Source: Aradus depressus (lineage: Eukaryota > Arthropoda > Insecta > Hemiptera > Aradidae). From it: 64,000 nt of DNA. Position 1 is the stretch's first letter. Each line of letters starts with the position of its first letter. Below the pieces are notes generated by a model. It made no database searches and had not been told where the DNA came from. It saw nothing but the letters and a program-made list of their open reading frames with translations. Position numbers and translations under genes: made by a program. The DNA lies in assembly GCA_963662175.1 (NCBI GenBank), contig OY759223.1:4249549-4313548 (forward strand), in the 5' to 3' direction. Below, piece by piece: positions 1 through 10,669 of the stretch.

Positions 1-280
1 TGGTGGACTGTGTACCTCTATTCAATGTAGATGTTTGCTAGCGACTGTAGAATTCAAAATTCTGGGGGTATTGAGGGTCAGTCAATGAAGAAAATACTAT
101 TTAAAAGTTTTTATTTTTTTTATTTTATTTTATTTTGGCCCTGATGATGATATGAAATATATCGAAACGTTGGCATTTGAATAGTATTTTCTTCATTGAC
201 TGACCCTCAATACCCCCAGAATTTTGAATTCTACAGTCGCTAGCAAACATCTACATTGAATAGAGGTACACAGTCCACCA
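1..280. repeat. 101-bp perfect inverted repeat at the Penelope 5' end
   Basis: Bases 1-101 are the reverse complement of 180-280 with no mismatch that I can find. The 78-bp spacer holds a T-rich run and the hammerhead core at 141-171. The right arm ends nine bases before the ATG at 290. The outer edge coincides with the window edge, so the arm could be longer. Confidence 0.9.
137..175 (+). ncRNA. Hammerhead ribozyme motif, family 1, 5' copy
   Basis: CTGATGA lies at 141-147, stem II GATAT/ATATC at 149-153 and 159-163, and GAAA at 164-167. The next bases, ACGT at 167-170, are self-complementary, so stem III would form between two copies (dimer type), with predicted cleavage after GTT at 171. 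GCC just before the core can pair with GGC just after the cleavage site as a short stem I. One extra T follows CTGATGA. Such motifs are known in Penelope-like element repeats; activity here is inferred. Confidence 0.72.
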
Positions 281-289
281 AATACAAAC

Positions 290-2725
290 ATGGGATTTTA
301 TCAAGATATCCACCGAACCTATGGTCTTCAGACTTTCCAACACCTGAAATCACTTGCCACAGACCTCAAGAAACTAGCGTGTGCCTACAACCAACGCATT
401 TTCTTACTTAAATGCAGAAGACACCAGGTATTTCCACCCCATATTCAACAAAATTACAATTTTACCTTACAATTCTTGTGCAAGAAACCGAAACATTGTG
501 ATTTAGTACAAAAAGCAGTTCTCAAATTTAAAAAATCAATTTTAAATATCGAAATAGACGCTTGTATATCTAACATTAAAGATATAGAGAATAGGATAAC
601 ATCTCACAAAGATAGTTTAAGAACATTGTTACCAGTTGATATTTTTAATAACTTTGTAGAGAGGCAGAATCGTGCATTCAGCAGAGTACATTCTGCTATC
701 CGTGATTCCCAAACCCGTAAAATAGATAATATTATTCACCAACAACACCCCTTGCCGTCTTTCAATTCTCATTGGTTTGTTAATTTAACAGGCACACCAT
801 TCCCAGTAGAAGTCAAAACGATTCTATCATTAGGACCTAAGTTTTCCATTCCCTATAAACACAATGACTTTCCCATACCAAAATTAATTGCAGATGTTGA
901 ATATATTATTAACTCTATGCCCAATAATGAAGAAAAAGATCCCATTAGAGCACGCTGTGTTAACGCGATTACTAATCACATCAATAAAAATAAACAAATA
1001 AATATTAATAAACCGAATGTCTTGGGTAGAGCCTTTGAATCGTCAAAAAAGTTTTTACGTAATAATCCTGACATTTTAATAATATCTGCAGACAAGTCCA
1101 AACAAACCGTCGCAATTAATAAAACAGAATATGAGAATAAGATGAGCTCGTTAATATCCGACCCTGCTACTTACCTACCGCTGAACAAAGATCCCACTAT
1201 TAAATTAAAAAACACTACTAATTCTTTGATTAAAGCTGCTCACTCATCAGGGTATATTGATACGCACACCATGAAAAGATTAGTTAATTTCAGCCCCCAA
1301 CCTCCTAAAATATATGGGTTGGTGAAGACTCACAAACCTGGTAACCCTCTACGTCCCATTATTTCATTTGTTCAATCCCCCATGTATTCACTGGCCAAGT
1401 ACTTAGCCAACATTCTAAAAAACATGTCTGATAGTCCATATAATGCTAAGGATTCATTCAATTTCGTAGAATCAATCAAAAATCTCTCTGTCCCTCCTGG
1501 TTTTCAATTGATTTCATTGGATGTGGCCTCACTGTTCACCAATGTTCCCATCTCTGATGTCTTAAACATTATAAAAGACAACTGGTCAAAAATAGAATCA
1601 TTTACTTCCCTTCCTAAATGTACATTTATTGAGTTAGTTGAACTTTGTTGCACTAATGGGTACTTCGTATATAATAATACATTTTACAAACAGATATTTG
1701 GCACTGCCATGGGGAGTAGTCTGGGTCCCATTCTGGCTGATCTCATTATGAATAAACTCTTAGACTCTATTATTCCTAAACTACCCTATAAAATTCCTTT
1801 TTTATTCAAATTTGTAGATGATATTTGTACCTGCATTCCATATAATCTTTTGACCCAGACCCTTGACTTATTTAATTCCTTTCACCCCAGGTTAAAATTC
1901 ACCTATGAGCTTGAAAATAATAATTGCCTCCCTTTCCTGGACACCCTAGTTATTAGAAACGATGATGGCTCTATATCTACCAATTGGTATATCAATTCTA
2001 TTAAATCTGACAGATACTTTCATTTTTATTCTCATCACCCCTTTTCCCAAAAAATCAATTTTGCCACTGCAATGATCAATAGAATGCAAAGACTCAGTTC
2101 TACAACTTACCATAACGATAATTTAAATAACATCAAAACTATTTTAAGAAAAAATGGCTACCCATGCAAAACCATTGACAGAATAATATTAAACAACCCT
2201 ATCACGCTCATTAATAACCCAGAACCCACCAATAATAATTTTAAATATTTTTCTATCCCTTATATTGTACAACTGACTGAAAGATTAATGAAAATACTAA
2301 AATTTGATAGTGTGAGGATTACTCCTAAAAATTTTAAAGTTGTCAAGTCACTATTCTCCCAAATTAAAGAACCTACCCCAAAAAACAACCAGTCTGACCT
2401 CATCTATCAGATACCCTGTTCAGATTGTTCATCATCTTATGTTGGCATGACATCTCAATATTTAAAAAAGAGATTATACCAGCATGAGTATGATTGTAGA
2501 ACAAAAACTGACTCCGATAATTGCAGCGCCCTAATCAAACACCATAGCCTGAACAAACATAAGTTTGATTTCGCTAACACCAAAATTCTCGACAGAGAAA
2601 TCAATTACTATAAAAGGCTGACACTGGAAATGGTGTATATTGCCAAAACCTCAAATACTGTCAATTTTCGCACTGATACCAATAACCTGAGCAACATTTA
2701 TGCCAATTTGCTTCAAAACTGCTGA
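290..2725 (+). CDS. Penelope-like reverse transcriptase with GIY-YIG endonuclease
   Basis: An 811-residue ORF with no internal stop, of usual length for a Penelope-like polyprotein. The N-terminal part (about 1-250) has no motif I recognise. The RT core follows: an ISADKSKQTV block at about 265, the fingers motif YGLVKTHKPGNPLRPIISF at 342-360, motif A LISLDVASLF with Asp411, motif B GTAMGSSLGP at 471-480, and motif C FVDD at 508-511, the form typical of this group. The C-terminus (about 706-782) is a GIY-YIG nuclease: IPCSDCSSSYVGMT, then the Arg-containing KKRLYQHE, then the Glu-containing EMVYIAK. The CX2C-like cysteines before YVG are usual for the family. The RT would copy element RNA after the nuclease nicks the target. 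The ATG lies just beyond the palindrome. The element looks coding-competent. Confidence 0.93.
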   Translation: MGFYQDIHRTYGLQTFQHLKSLATDLKKLACAYNQRIFLLKCRRHQVFPPHIQQNYNFTLQFLCKKPKHCDLVQKAVLKFKKSILNIEIDACISNIKDIENRITSHKDSLRTLLPVDIFNNFVERQNRAFSRVHSAIRDSQTRKIDNIIHQQHPLPSFNSHWFVNLTGTPFPVEVKTILSLGPKFSIPYKHNDFPIPKLIADVEYIINSMPNNEEKDPIRARCVNAITNHINKNKQININKPNVLGRAFESSKKFLRNNPDILIISADKSKQTVAINKTEYENKMSSLISDPATYLPLNKDPTIKLKNTTNSLIKAAHSSGYIDTHTMKRLVNFSPQPPKIYGLVKTHKPGNPLRPIISFVQSPMYSLAKYLANILKNMSDSPYNAKDSFNFVESIKNLSVPPGFQLISLDVASLFTNVPISDVLNIIKDNWSKIESFTSLPKCTFIELVELCCTNGYFVYNNTFYKQIFGTAMGSSLGPILADLIMNKLLDSIIPKLPYKIPFLFKFVDDICTCIPYNLLTQTLDLFNSFHPRLKFTYELENNNCLPFLDTLVIRNDDGSISTNWYINSIKSDRYFHFYSHHPFSQKINFATAMINRMQRLSSTTYHNDNLNNIKTILRKNGYPCKTIDRIILNNPITLINNPEPTNNNFKYFSIPYIVQLTERLMKILKFDSVRITPKNFKVVKSLFSQIKEPTPKNNQSDLIYQIPCSDCSSSYVGMTSQYLKKRLYQHEYDCRTKTDSDNCSALIKHHSLNKHKFDFANTKILDREINYYKRLTLEMVYIAKTSNTVNFRTDTNNLSNIYANLLQNC

Positions 2726-3259
2726 ATCCATAGTTCTGTCTCCAATTATATTTAATATTTAAAATTTAGATTAATTTCATTGTGTGTCTATTTATTCTTT
2801 ATTATGTATTATTTCATTTTTGGTTCGTGTCACTTCTGTCTAAAATTCTTCATTTAATTAATAAGTTAAATTATGTTACTATTTATATAATTATAGAGTT
2901 TTTATTTTATTTTATTTTTTCTCAACATAGTAAAATATCTGTTAGCCAGTAAGTAGTTCTCTTCAAATTTAAGTCCCGTTAACTGGGGTTTTCCCCGGAT
3001 TTATTATCTGTTACCCTCGACCCTTCTGTACCCTTAGTTGAACGTAAGACCTCACAGTCTTCATGCCTTCTCCTCAACCATCTATATTCATAGTAAGTTT
3101 CCTTGTTGTTCATCAATGTGTATATGTATGTGAATGTATTAGGATGTATATATGTATTTATGTGGAGTTGTATGAGTGAATGTATATTTATGTACCTATA
3201 TATAATTTTAATCGATCACCCATTATATTTTTCTAATCTTGATACCCCCATGTTTGTTA

Positions 3260-3348
3260 GGCCCTGATGATGATATGAAATATATCGAAACGTTGGCATT
3301 TGAATAGTATTTTCTTCATTGACTGACCCTCAATACCCCCAGAATTTT
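3260..3348 (+). ncRNA. Hammerhead motif in the Penelope 3' terminal repeat
   Basis: This copy is identical to 137-225, with CTGATGA at 3264-3270 and GAAA at 3287-3290. Two direct copies flanking the coding region are what a dimer-type hammerhead would need to process a read-through transcript. The element ends in an A/T-rich junction immediately after 3348. Confidence 0.7.
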
Positions 3349-4830
3349 AAAATAAATTAATGCTACATTGGAGAAAACTAGACAATTATAAATGTAGATA
3401 AACAAAAAATTAACATGAAAAAACATAAAATTAACAGATTAATTATGAAGAAAAAAATAATAAAATAAAAGTATCTATATAAATGAAAGAGAATACGTAA
3501 AAAAAGGAGAAGAAAATCTATGTAAATAAGAAAAAAATAAAATAGATTAATAAAAATCTAAAGAGGATGCCCAGACAAGGATTGAAATAAAATTAATTTT
3601 AGACAGTAGGGGCAGATAGAGAAGTGTGAGGAGAGAGAAGAAAAATAGAAATAGTCAAAATAAAAAATAAATAAATGCTTGATAAAAATATATAAATGTG
3701 TAAATGAACAAAAAATGAATAATATTGATTATGATCGAATAATTTGGGAAATATGATAAAAAAAATTAATAATAAAAATAGAGAATAGCAAAAAAAAAAA
3801 GAATGAAAAAATAGGATAATTAAATAATTTAAATGAAATTTAACATGAGTATTAAGTATAACGGTGGATTGGTATAAGAGGGAGAGCGCGAACTTAATTG
3901 ATAATCTCTGAATGTCTCTCGTCTATAATAATAATATGATCTTTCATACTTTTCAGTATAACACCTTTCAAAAGTTGAAAATTTTCTGGATTTTTTCAGA
4001 TACGCTGTTCTTCAAACCTCCCAGAATTATCAAAATAGAAATAAAAAAATCTTAAGAATTACAGTGTCACACTGCTTCAAAAACCTCTACGTTATTGAAA
4101 CGTCGCTCTTCCATTACAGTACCTGACGCAAAATTAGTATCAAATTTGAATGAATGTATTTGTTAGAGCCCATAACGCGCTAATCAGAAAAGGCGAATAT
4201 TTCTTCCCATGATAATAAATATAAATAAAATATAAATGGATGAAGAAGCGTTCAATGAAACCACGCTATTTACTCAGCCTTAGTATACTTTTCATTTTTT
4301 CTTTTTTTTTGAAAGTCAAAAATAAAATAAATGATTTCTATCCATTCATCTGTACCAATTAACTGGTTTCCCTTGGACAAATGGAAAACCTGATTTTCAG
4401 ACATTTTTTTTTTTTATTAAAAAAAAATTCTCAGATATTGGCAATTCTCCCCCCTCCCCCCCCCCCCCCTCTATCGGAGGTTTAATTCTCAGCTGACAAA
4501 GTTTGGTTCGACTTTTTATTTTTGAAATTGTTGACCAAATGTGTATATATATAGTCTTACATCAATTTGAAATCAGTTCTCCAAATTTGAGATACAGCAT
4601 GACTTCCTTCAAACTTCTTGTAAGAATTACTTTTTTCTTATTCTACAATTTGTGTTCAGTTTGTTATTTTTTTACTTTCCCAACTAAACGAAGTGTAGTG
4701 GAAGTTATCAAATCAGTATCAGTCAAAATATGTTGAGTTTTCAGAGGAAAAAAAAAAAAAAAAATCTGTTTTTGTGTGAATACGATAACATACAACAGCA
4801 TGTAACCCAAATATTGAAGTTTAGCACAAA
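3349..4830. other. Very AT-rich stretch, no gene seen
   Basis: Dominated by A-rich runs (3350-3830), then mixed sequence with T and C homopolymers, including a long C run near 4450-4470. The open frames here are short and have no recognisable motif. Confidence 0.6.
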
Positions 4831-4834
4831 GTAG

Positions 4835-5033
4835 GCTTTCAAGGGAGAGCAAATACTTAATTGATTATTTTCTGTTGAAGAAGTACATAGCCGGTGATTT
4901 ACCGATGAATTTGAAATCAGGGAATCGCAAAACATGAAATTCCAGTGAAAACCTAACATAGAATTTTCGAAAACACAACTTCAATGATTACATAACTTTT
5001 CCTATACTTCGTATAGCTGTGGAAATAAAAACA
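4835..5033 (+). repeat. Palindrome-ended dispersed repeat (family P), 3' fragment
   Basis: Carries the family's '...acttaattgatta...gaagtacat..ccggtgattt' segment and its terminal block 'attacataacttttcctatacttcgtatagctg'-like sequence. It is cut by the 5038-5548 foldback element. Confidence 0.6.
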
Positions 5034-5037
5034 TATA

Positions 5038-5548
5038 CAGGGTGTCCCAGATAAACGGGCCACAATCGAAATAATTCGGAAACGATTAGTGCTAGCAAAA
5101 TTTTACAAAGAATAAAAGTTGTACGTCTCAACGAGTGGTATGCAGTGGTGTAAAAAAAAATGAAAAATTTAATGTAATAGGGCTTAAATTGTCAACGGAA
5201 GGAAAGGGTTTTCTTTTAAAAGGTTTAACGGGTCAAACACTGGGTTTAACACTTTTCAAATTTTGAACCAACATATCTTCGGTAGTTTTACAGGTATAAA
5301 GATTTCTTTTGCGGGGTTCTTCCCAACTTTTTAAGTACTTTTAAATTGTGCCAATTGTTAATGGGCTTAAAAGGAAACCCTTTCCTTCCGTTGGCAATTT
5401 AAGCCCTATTACATTAAATTTTTCATTTTTTTGTACACCACTGCATACCACTCGTTGAGACGTACAACTTTCATTCTTTGTAAAATTTTGCTAGCACTAA
5501 TCGTTTCCGAATTATTTCGATTGTGGCCCGTTTATCTGGGACACCCTG
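5038..5548. mobile_element. Foldback/MITE with about 175-bp inverted arms and TA target duplication
   Basis: The ends are CAGGGTGTCCC and GGGACACCCTG. The arms (about 5038-5213 and 5367-5548) are near-perfect reverse complements. The element is flanked by TA (possibly TATA) on both sides, as for mariner/Tc1-type insertions. No transposase is present, so it would be mobilised in trans. Confidence 0.78.
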
Positions 5549-5550
5549 TA

Positions 5551-5840
5551 TAATAGGTTAGGTTGGGTTTTATGACTCATGCCCGGGCTTTAACTGCGAG
5601 GTCATATCGCCTACTACCAGAGCGCTCTTTCGTCACTCTGGTGGACATGAGCCCGACTCTACTGTGGGAGTCCTAAATTTTGCCTACCCTAAATTTTTAT
5701 TCAACTAGGGCAGGGGTCTTTAACGAGTACCTGACATTATACAGGCTCGGGACCATCGCTTAACGTCCCATCCGAAGGACGGTGTGCTTAAGTTTATTTT
5801 ACCTCCCAGATGAAATAAACTAAGGGCCTCGGTCGGGTTA
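5551..5840 (-). mobile_element. tRNA-headed SINE, head truncated
   Basis: The 3' end is at low coordinates, with a tail complementary to TTAGGTTGGG. The body has the family blocks 'ccgtccttcggatggga', 'cgttaaaga' and 'gtccaccagagtgacg'-type sequence. It stops before the tRNA-like A and B boxes. Confidence 0.8.
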
Positions 5841-6066
5841 AAATATATAATATATAGTTAATTAATTATAATAAACAATACTTAAAACTCATTTTTTTAT
5901 ATTCTAATTGTGTAAGGAAATATTGTAATCGTGCGATTTTTAACTGATTTTCACGTTTCAAGGTCCTCCTGACAATTTCGCAATGATGTCTATATGTGCG
6001 CGCTCTAACCCAGAAACGATTGTAACTATTAGCCTAAAATTTGAAATGAAGAAGTAACATCGGGAC

Positions 6067-6320
6067 CTAAATACATTTCAGAAGATAACTCTTATAGTTA
6101 TCACCTAAACTATAAGTAAAAGTTGTAGATAAATCAGAAAAAAAAAAAAAAACATTTTGTATACAACACGATATTTTGCAGGTCTCCCATTTTGAATGAT
6201 ACATGCTGAAAACCGTATAGAAATGTCGTTTTGAAACACATATGTTTTCACCAACAATCTGAATTTTTGACTCATTACATAACTTCCCCCATACTTCGTA
6301 TAGCTGTGGAAGTGAAAAAA
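6067..6320 (+). repeat. Family P fragment
   Basis: Ends in the family's terminal block (acataacttcccccatacttcgtatagctg-like), preceded by the diverged 'gttttcaccaac...ctg' segment. No coding signal. Confidence 0.45.
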
Positions 6321-6482
6321 TATATAATATATATGTAAAGTTGGCATTTGTACTTTTACTCAATTTTTTCAAAGCTCACAAACAACACTATTGGAAGTTT
6401 ACAAACAACTTTTTTATAAATATGAAGGGATTCGTTTATTTTATATTTCTCACGGGGAAATAATTCAATGAAATTTCTTGTA

Positions 6483-6832
6483 TTAGTTAGTTATAATGAC
6501 CCTTGCCCGGGCTTTAACTAAGAGGTCATATCGCCTACTACCAGAGCGATCTTTCGTCACTCTTGTGGACATGTGCCCGACTCTACTCTGGGAGTCCTAC
6601 ATTTTGCGTAACCTAAATTGTTATTCACCTAGGGCAGGGGTCTTTAACGAGTATCTGACATTGTACAGGCCTGGGACCATCGCTTAACGTTCCATCCGAA
6701 GGACAGCGTGCCCAAAGTTTAGTTTACCTCCCAGATAAAATAAACTAAGGGCCTCGGCCGGGTTTCGAACCCACGATGTTGAGCTCTAGACCAGAAGGCA
6801 AGCATGCATACCACTGAGCTACCGGCGCCCTC
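6483..6832 (-). mobile_element. tRNA-headed SINE, near full length
   Basis: On the minus strand it runs from a gcgccGGTAGCTCAGTGGTATGC head (A-box-like) through GGTTCGAAACC (B-box-like) to the tail. About 350 bp, ending in a CTAACTAA-type tail. RNA polymerase III transcription is inferred from the boxes. Confidence 0.85.
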
Positions 6833-6835
6833 GAA

Positions 6836-8330
6836 ATGTCTTGAATATAAAAAATAATTAGTTACTCTGGTAGAATAGATAATGTGGCACGTATCCTGAA
6901 TACAATGGAGCTCAGGAAGATTGCTTCTAAATAATTACTTTTAAAATTAAAAATTTTATTTGCAGTGAATATCATTGAGTCAAAAATCGTGCTCAAATGC
7001 TCAACTCATTAACTAGCATGTTTTACTTCTGTATTAGTGCTTGAAAATACTTAAAAAGTATCAATTCCTATCAATACGATAATCGATGTTAACCTTTTAA
7101 AATGTATGTAACCCCATGGAAGGCAATAAACATGGTATCTTGTTTTGCTTTTGATTATTCTCATTAATTTATGCATTTTAGAAATTAATAAAACCAAAAC
7201 AACTTCCTCAACTATAGTATAAAAACGTGGGGCTTTAGTATCAGTATGCGATACATGCCGATAGGTCTGAAACGATCTTGAAAACATCCAGTTTATGGTT
7301 GAGGCGAAGTTGAAATCGCTTGACTAGTAGTCTTTTGAACAGTCTAAATCCTTGTTTCATTTTCAATCGGATTTGCGTACGTATCTGTTGTTTTTCAGAG
7401 GGATCCTATTTAAAATTAATAAATTTATACCATATAGAAGACGTACGTTGATTATTTGAATGAATTTTGGAAAATTTGATATGATATTGAAATCATAGCT
7501 CACACACCATAAATACTATTTCCGAAATTAGTGTAATTTTTTTTTTTTTAATTAATAAAATCCATTGAGTACTTACCGTACCAAAGAAAAAGTTCAAAAT
7601 TTCATGTTTCACCACTTTTTGGATTAGATTATACACTCATTGTTATACACTGTCGTTGTTAATTTCAAAATGTTTACAATTTCTTAGAGAACAGTTTAAG
7701 TACAAATATGTTCTACTCAAAAAAGTAGTTTAAGAAATGTAACTAAAATGCACCCAAATAAACATCGAAAATAAGAAAAATCTTAATTAATTAAATTATG
7801 TTAGGACCAATGGGACGCTCAGACTGTTGATTTATATTTTTTACTTAAAGAAAACAACTGGTTTACAAATAGGTAACAAAATATGAAAAGCTTCGTCTAA
7901 GAAGTAACAGCTAATAACCTTCGGGCGAGAGGGGCGAGACGTGAGGGCTCCAGTGTTGCCACACAGACTGAACATACCCTACATATTTCATCAAAATTTT
8001 TGGATACGATAATTCGAATTTTTTATTTGAAATTAGAAGTCCATAAGCAAGACACCTCAACATTTATTAAATCTGTCAAATGAGGAGTGTTTAGAGAGAG
8101 AGAGAGAGAGAGCAGAAACTTAGTGGAGCACAAAATGAATTGAAGAAGTACACTTTTTTATTATCTGAATTCATTGGGGTGTCGAACTCCAGTTTATTAG
8201 GATTTAAATTCCGTTTCATTTCCAGTTTTTGAGGAATTAGAAAAAAGCTTATCAGAATGTAATCATTGGAGATTAGGTTTTTTTTTCTTTTTTTTTCCAA
8301 ATTCAGAGATCGAAAGAGGCTTAAAAATTA
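6836..8330. other. Non-coding, AT-rich, no feature recognised
   Basis: Contains a GA dinucleotide run at about 8093-8112. The remaining open frames are short and unlike any family I know. Confidence 0.5.
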
Positions 8331-8374
8331 ATTTAAAATCCTGGGTGCAGATTATATATTTTTTTTCTGTCCAA

Positions 8375-8590
8375 CTATTGCTTGAGTGGATTTTTCAAAT
8401 ATTAGGGACAAAAGACACCTTCCCTTCAGTCTGGGAACACGATAACTCCCGATAGTATGAAGGTATCGCACCGAAGTTTTATATATGTATCCAGAACCCT
8501 CTGAAAACAGACACTTATTGATTTTCAGTCAAATCAGTCAAAGAGAAGGGGGAGGTTTAACACAAAATCTTTAATAACTGCCGTTCAAAT
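8375..8590 (+). repeat. Family P fragment
   Basis: Has the core 'cacgataactcccgatagtatgaa..tatcg' block followed by 'tatgtatccagaacc' and the 'cagtcaaatcagtcaaag' segment, in the plus orientation of the family. Confidence 0.6.
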
Positions 8591-8929
8591 TAAAGTGGTG
8601 AGAAAATTAAATAAACGTTTATTTATTCACCGATTTATTCGTATTTGTATGTTATCTCTGTTTGTATGTCTGTCATACACTTGTAAATACACAATATATT
8701 TGGTCACGAGATTTCCCATTGTTCGCGCCCATTTTTCATTGACTACCTGTTGTTCTCTTTTGTGGGAATGTTCTGTCATTCCAAGACGTCCTCAAACCGT
8801 GATTCCTGAGAGAGATTCTATTTCTTTCACTCGAGATCAGTAAGTAGTTAGGAAAGTGAGGAAGGTTGTCTTCAGATATGGGTAACGAAAGGTTTAAAAA
8901 ACCTGTTCATAATCACACTTCTTTTCCAG

Positions 8930-9109
8930 TTCTTCCTCGTGGTCGCCGTTGCCTGCGTGATGGCTTTCCCCGCTGAAGAGGTACAACGTGCCAAGAAACA
9001 AGTTCTCCTGGGCAACATGGCGATGGACATGAACCCCTGGACTTCTGCCTACTCCATGCCCTCCGCTTCTTACATGTCTCCTTCCATGATGTCCCCCTAC
9101 ATGTTCTAG
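8930..9109 (+). pseudogene. Secreted peptide family, orphan second exon (Met-rich)
   Basis: A clean acceptor (cttttccag) precedes FFLVVAVACVMAFPAEEVQ, the second half of the family signal peptide, then RAKKQVLLGN and a Met/Ser/Pro/Tyr-rich tail ending SPYMF, where most relatives end in YY. This makes 59 residues plus stop. AATAAA follows at about 9183. I could not find the expected seven-codon first exon with a TATA/ATCAGT promoter upstream. It is therefore either an orphaned duplicate, a gene with a distant or different first exon, or a pseudogene. The exon itself has no disabling mutation. The mature region has lost the Ala/Gly/Trp pattern of its relatives, which suggests divergence of function or relaxed selection. 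Confidence 0.6.
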
Positions 9110-9297
9110 AAACTTGTTCCTTTTGCAATTGATATAAACTAGCTATATATACCTGTAATTTAGTTTGTACTTATGATTTGATAAATAAAATATTTTATTT
9201 TTTAAATACTCTTTTTAAATGTTTAAGAATATCCACCCCTAATCTATCCCTTTACTCTTATGGTGTAACTCCTCCACATCTTAGACAAGGGTACCTA

Positions 9298-9412
9298 ACA
9301 AGGCCCTTAGGAAACAAGTTCTCCTGGACAACATGGCGATGGACATGAACCCTAGGACTTATGCCGCCGCTGCTTACATGACTCCTTCAATAATGTCCGC
9401 CTACATGATCTA
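9298..9412 (+). pseudogene. Partial duplicate of the Met-rich peptide exon
   Basis: Repeats the 3' half of the exon at 8930-9109: KQVLLDNMAMDMNP, then a Tyr/Ala/Met tail and a stop. The signal-peptide half is missing and there is no acceptor in phase. This is a tandem partial duplication about 190 bp downstream of its source. Confidence 0.75.
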
Positions 9413-9522
9413 AGAACATCTTTTTTTTTTTTTTTTTGAAAAACGAAACTTTAAAATTTAGGTATTTAAACAAATCTGTTTATCTGGTTATAAACTTTTT
9501 TTTTTTTATAGTCTTCAGTTTA

Positions 9523-9869
9523 TAGTTAGTTGGTTAATATGACTCATGGCCGGGCTTTAACTATGAGGTCATTTCGCCTACTACCAGAAGTCTGTTTCGT
9601 CACTCTGGTGGACATGAGCCCGACACTACTATGGGAGTCCTAAATTTTGCGTACCCTAAATTTTTATTCACCTAGGGCAGGGGTCTTTAACGAGTACCTG
9701 ACATCGTACAGGCTCGGGACCATTGCTTAATGTTTCATCCGAAGGAAGGCGTGCTTCAGTTTATTTTACCTCTCAGATAAAATAAACTAAGGGCCTCGAT
9801 CGGGTTTCGAACTCACGTTCTTGAGCTCAGAAGGCAAGCACGCATACCACTGAGCTACCGGCGCCCTCG
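9523..9869 (-). mobile_element. tRNA-headed SINE, near full length
   Basis: Has the complete head (GGTAGCTCAGTGGTATGCGT; B-box-like GTTCGAAACCC), body and a TAACCAACTAACT-type tail. Confidence 0.85.
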
Positions 9870-9879
9870 ACCCCTCTAT

Positions 9880-10290
9880 TCTTCATTTGATATCATTACT
9901 CTTCAATATATCTCTTCCTTAACACATAGATGTTTTCTAGTGTTGAGATTTGTAGTATATTTTTAATCTTAGAAAATAAATACTAAAATAATATAGCTAC
10001 ATATATTATCATACATTCAAAATCTCGCTAAACAACCCAACAACCAAAACTTTTTATGGAACTTTTTTTTATTTTTTTAATGTCTGTGTAATATCAATGC
10101 AGCGAAATCGCGTGCGTAATTTATGGATGGCTTCCTAATCAGACCATTTAAATGAAATGATACTCAAGAAATATGGACTCATTTCATATGGGTATTGTCC
10201 GTCCCTATATAAATTTCATATGTGCCGGTATAAGAAATCACCCAATGGTGACACTCCCTAGCCACAGAGTTGCACACATTTATATCTAGT
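9880..10290. other. Non-coding, nothing recognised
   Basis: AT-rich, with no ORF, tandem repeat or known element edge visible. Confidence 0.45.
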
Positions 10291-10294
10291 TACT

Positions 10295-10600
10295 GTCACT
10301 GCTGCTACAAAGAAGGTCTCTAGGCCATTGGCGCTTAAGGCGTCGTTGGGGAAGTGTGGCAGAATGGAGGACACAAAAACTAGAGGATTACTGTAGGAAT
10401 TAAGGGAAGAAAATAACTTGTTGAATCTGGATTTAGCTACTTCGGTGATGAGGAGAATGCTGACGTCTGTACGGAGGATTTTGTTGAAAACATAGTAAGG
10501 AGCATTGGCTATTTTAGAAAGGATTTTGGGTTGAAAGGATTGGATGCACAGTTTGGAAACCTTGGCAGAACCCCAAACTTCCGTAAGTCCACTTCGATTT
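10295..10600 (-). pseudogene. Jockey-type LINE, C-terminal ORF2 fragment
   Basis: The minus-strand translation gives KIANAPYYVFNKIL, then a region ending LFSSLNSYSNPLV and SSILPHFPND. After a frame change, RRLKRQWPRDLL follows. Jockey-clade RTs end with this order ('..NAPWYV.N', 'L..HPN', 'RRLKRRWPRDL'). It is frame-broken and lacks the RT core, so it is a dead relic. Confidence 0.6.
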
Positions 10601-10669
10601 CAGTATTGTGTTATATATAAGTAATCTTATTTTCAAAGTTAGTTTAGATCTTACGTCTAGTAATCTTAG

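Larger units (their letters stand above)
1..3348 (+). mobile_element. Penelope-like retroelement, apparently complete
   Basis: The coding body (290-2725) is bracketed by an 89-bp direct repeat, 137-225 and 3260-3348, identical as far as I can read. Each copy contains a hammerhead-ribozyme motif. The 5' copy sits in the loop and right arm of a long palindrome (1-101 with 180-280). This matches the 'pseudo-LTR' layout known for Penelope-like elements, where partial tandem copies and inverted 5' pieces arise at integration. The 3' repeat runs into an A/T-rich junction at about 3349. The left arm reaches base 1, so the element may extend beyond the window. Intact coding and identical repeats suggest recent insertion. 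Confidence 0.88.

Noticed and set aside
4437..4475. C-rich run as a regulatory G-quadruplex
   Set aside because: A simple homopolymer without gene context. Possible, but nothing else supports a function.
6776..6832. A tRNA gene on the minus strand (A and B boxes; similar sites at 9869, 44990 and 57186)
   Set aside because: The downstream body is the same about 340-bp SINE at every site, and the cloverleaf cannot be completed with a normal acceptor stem. These are SINE heads.
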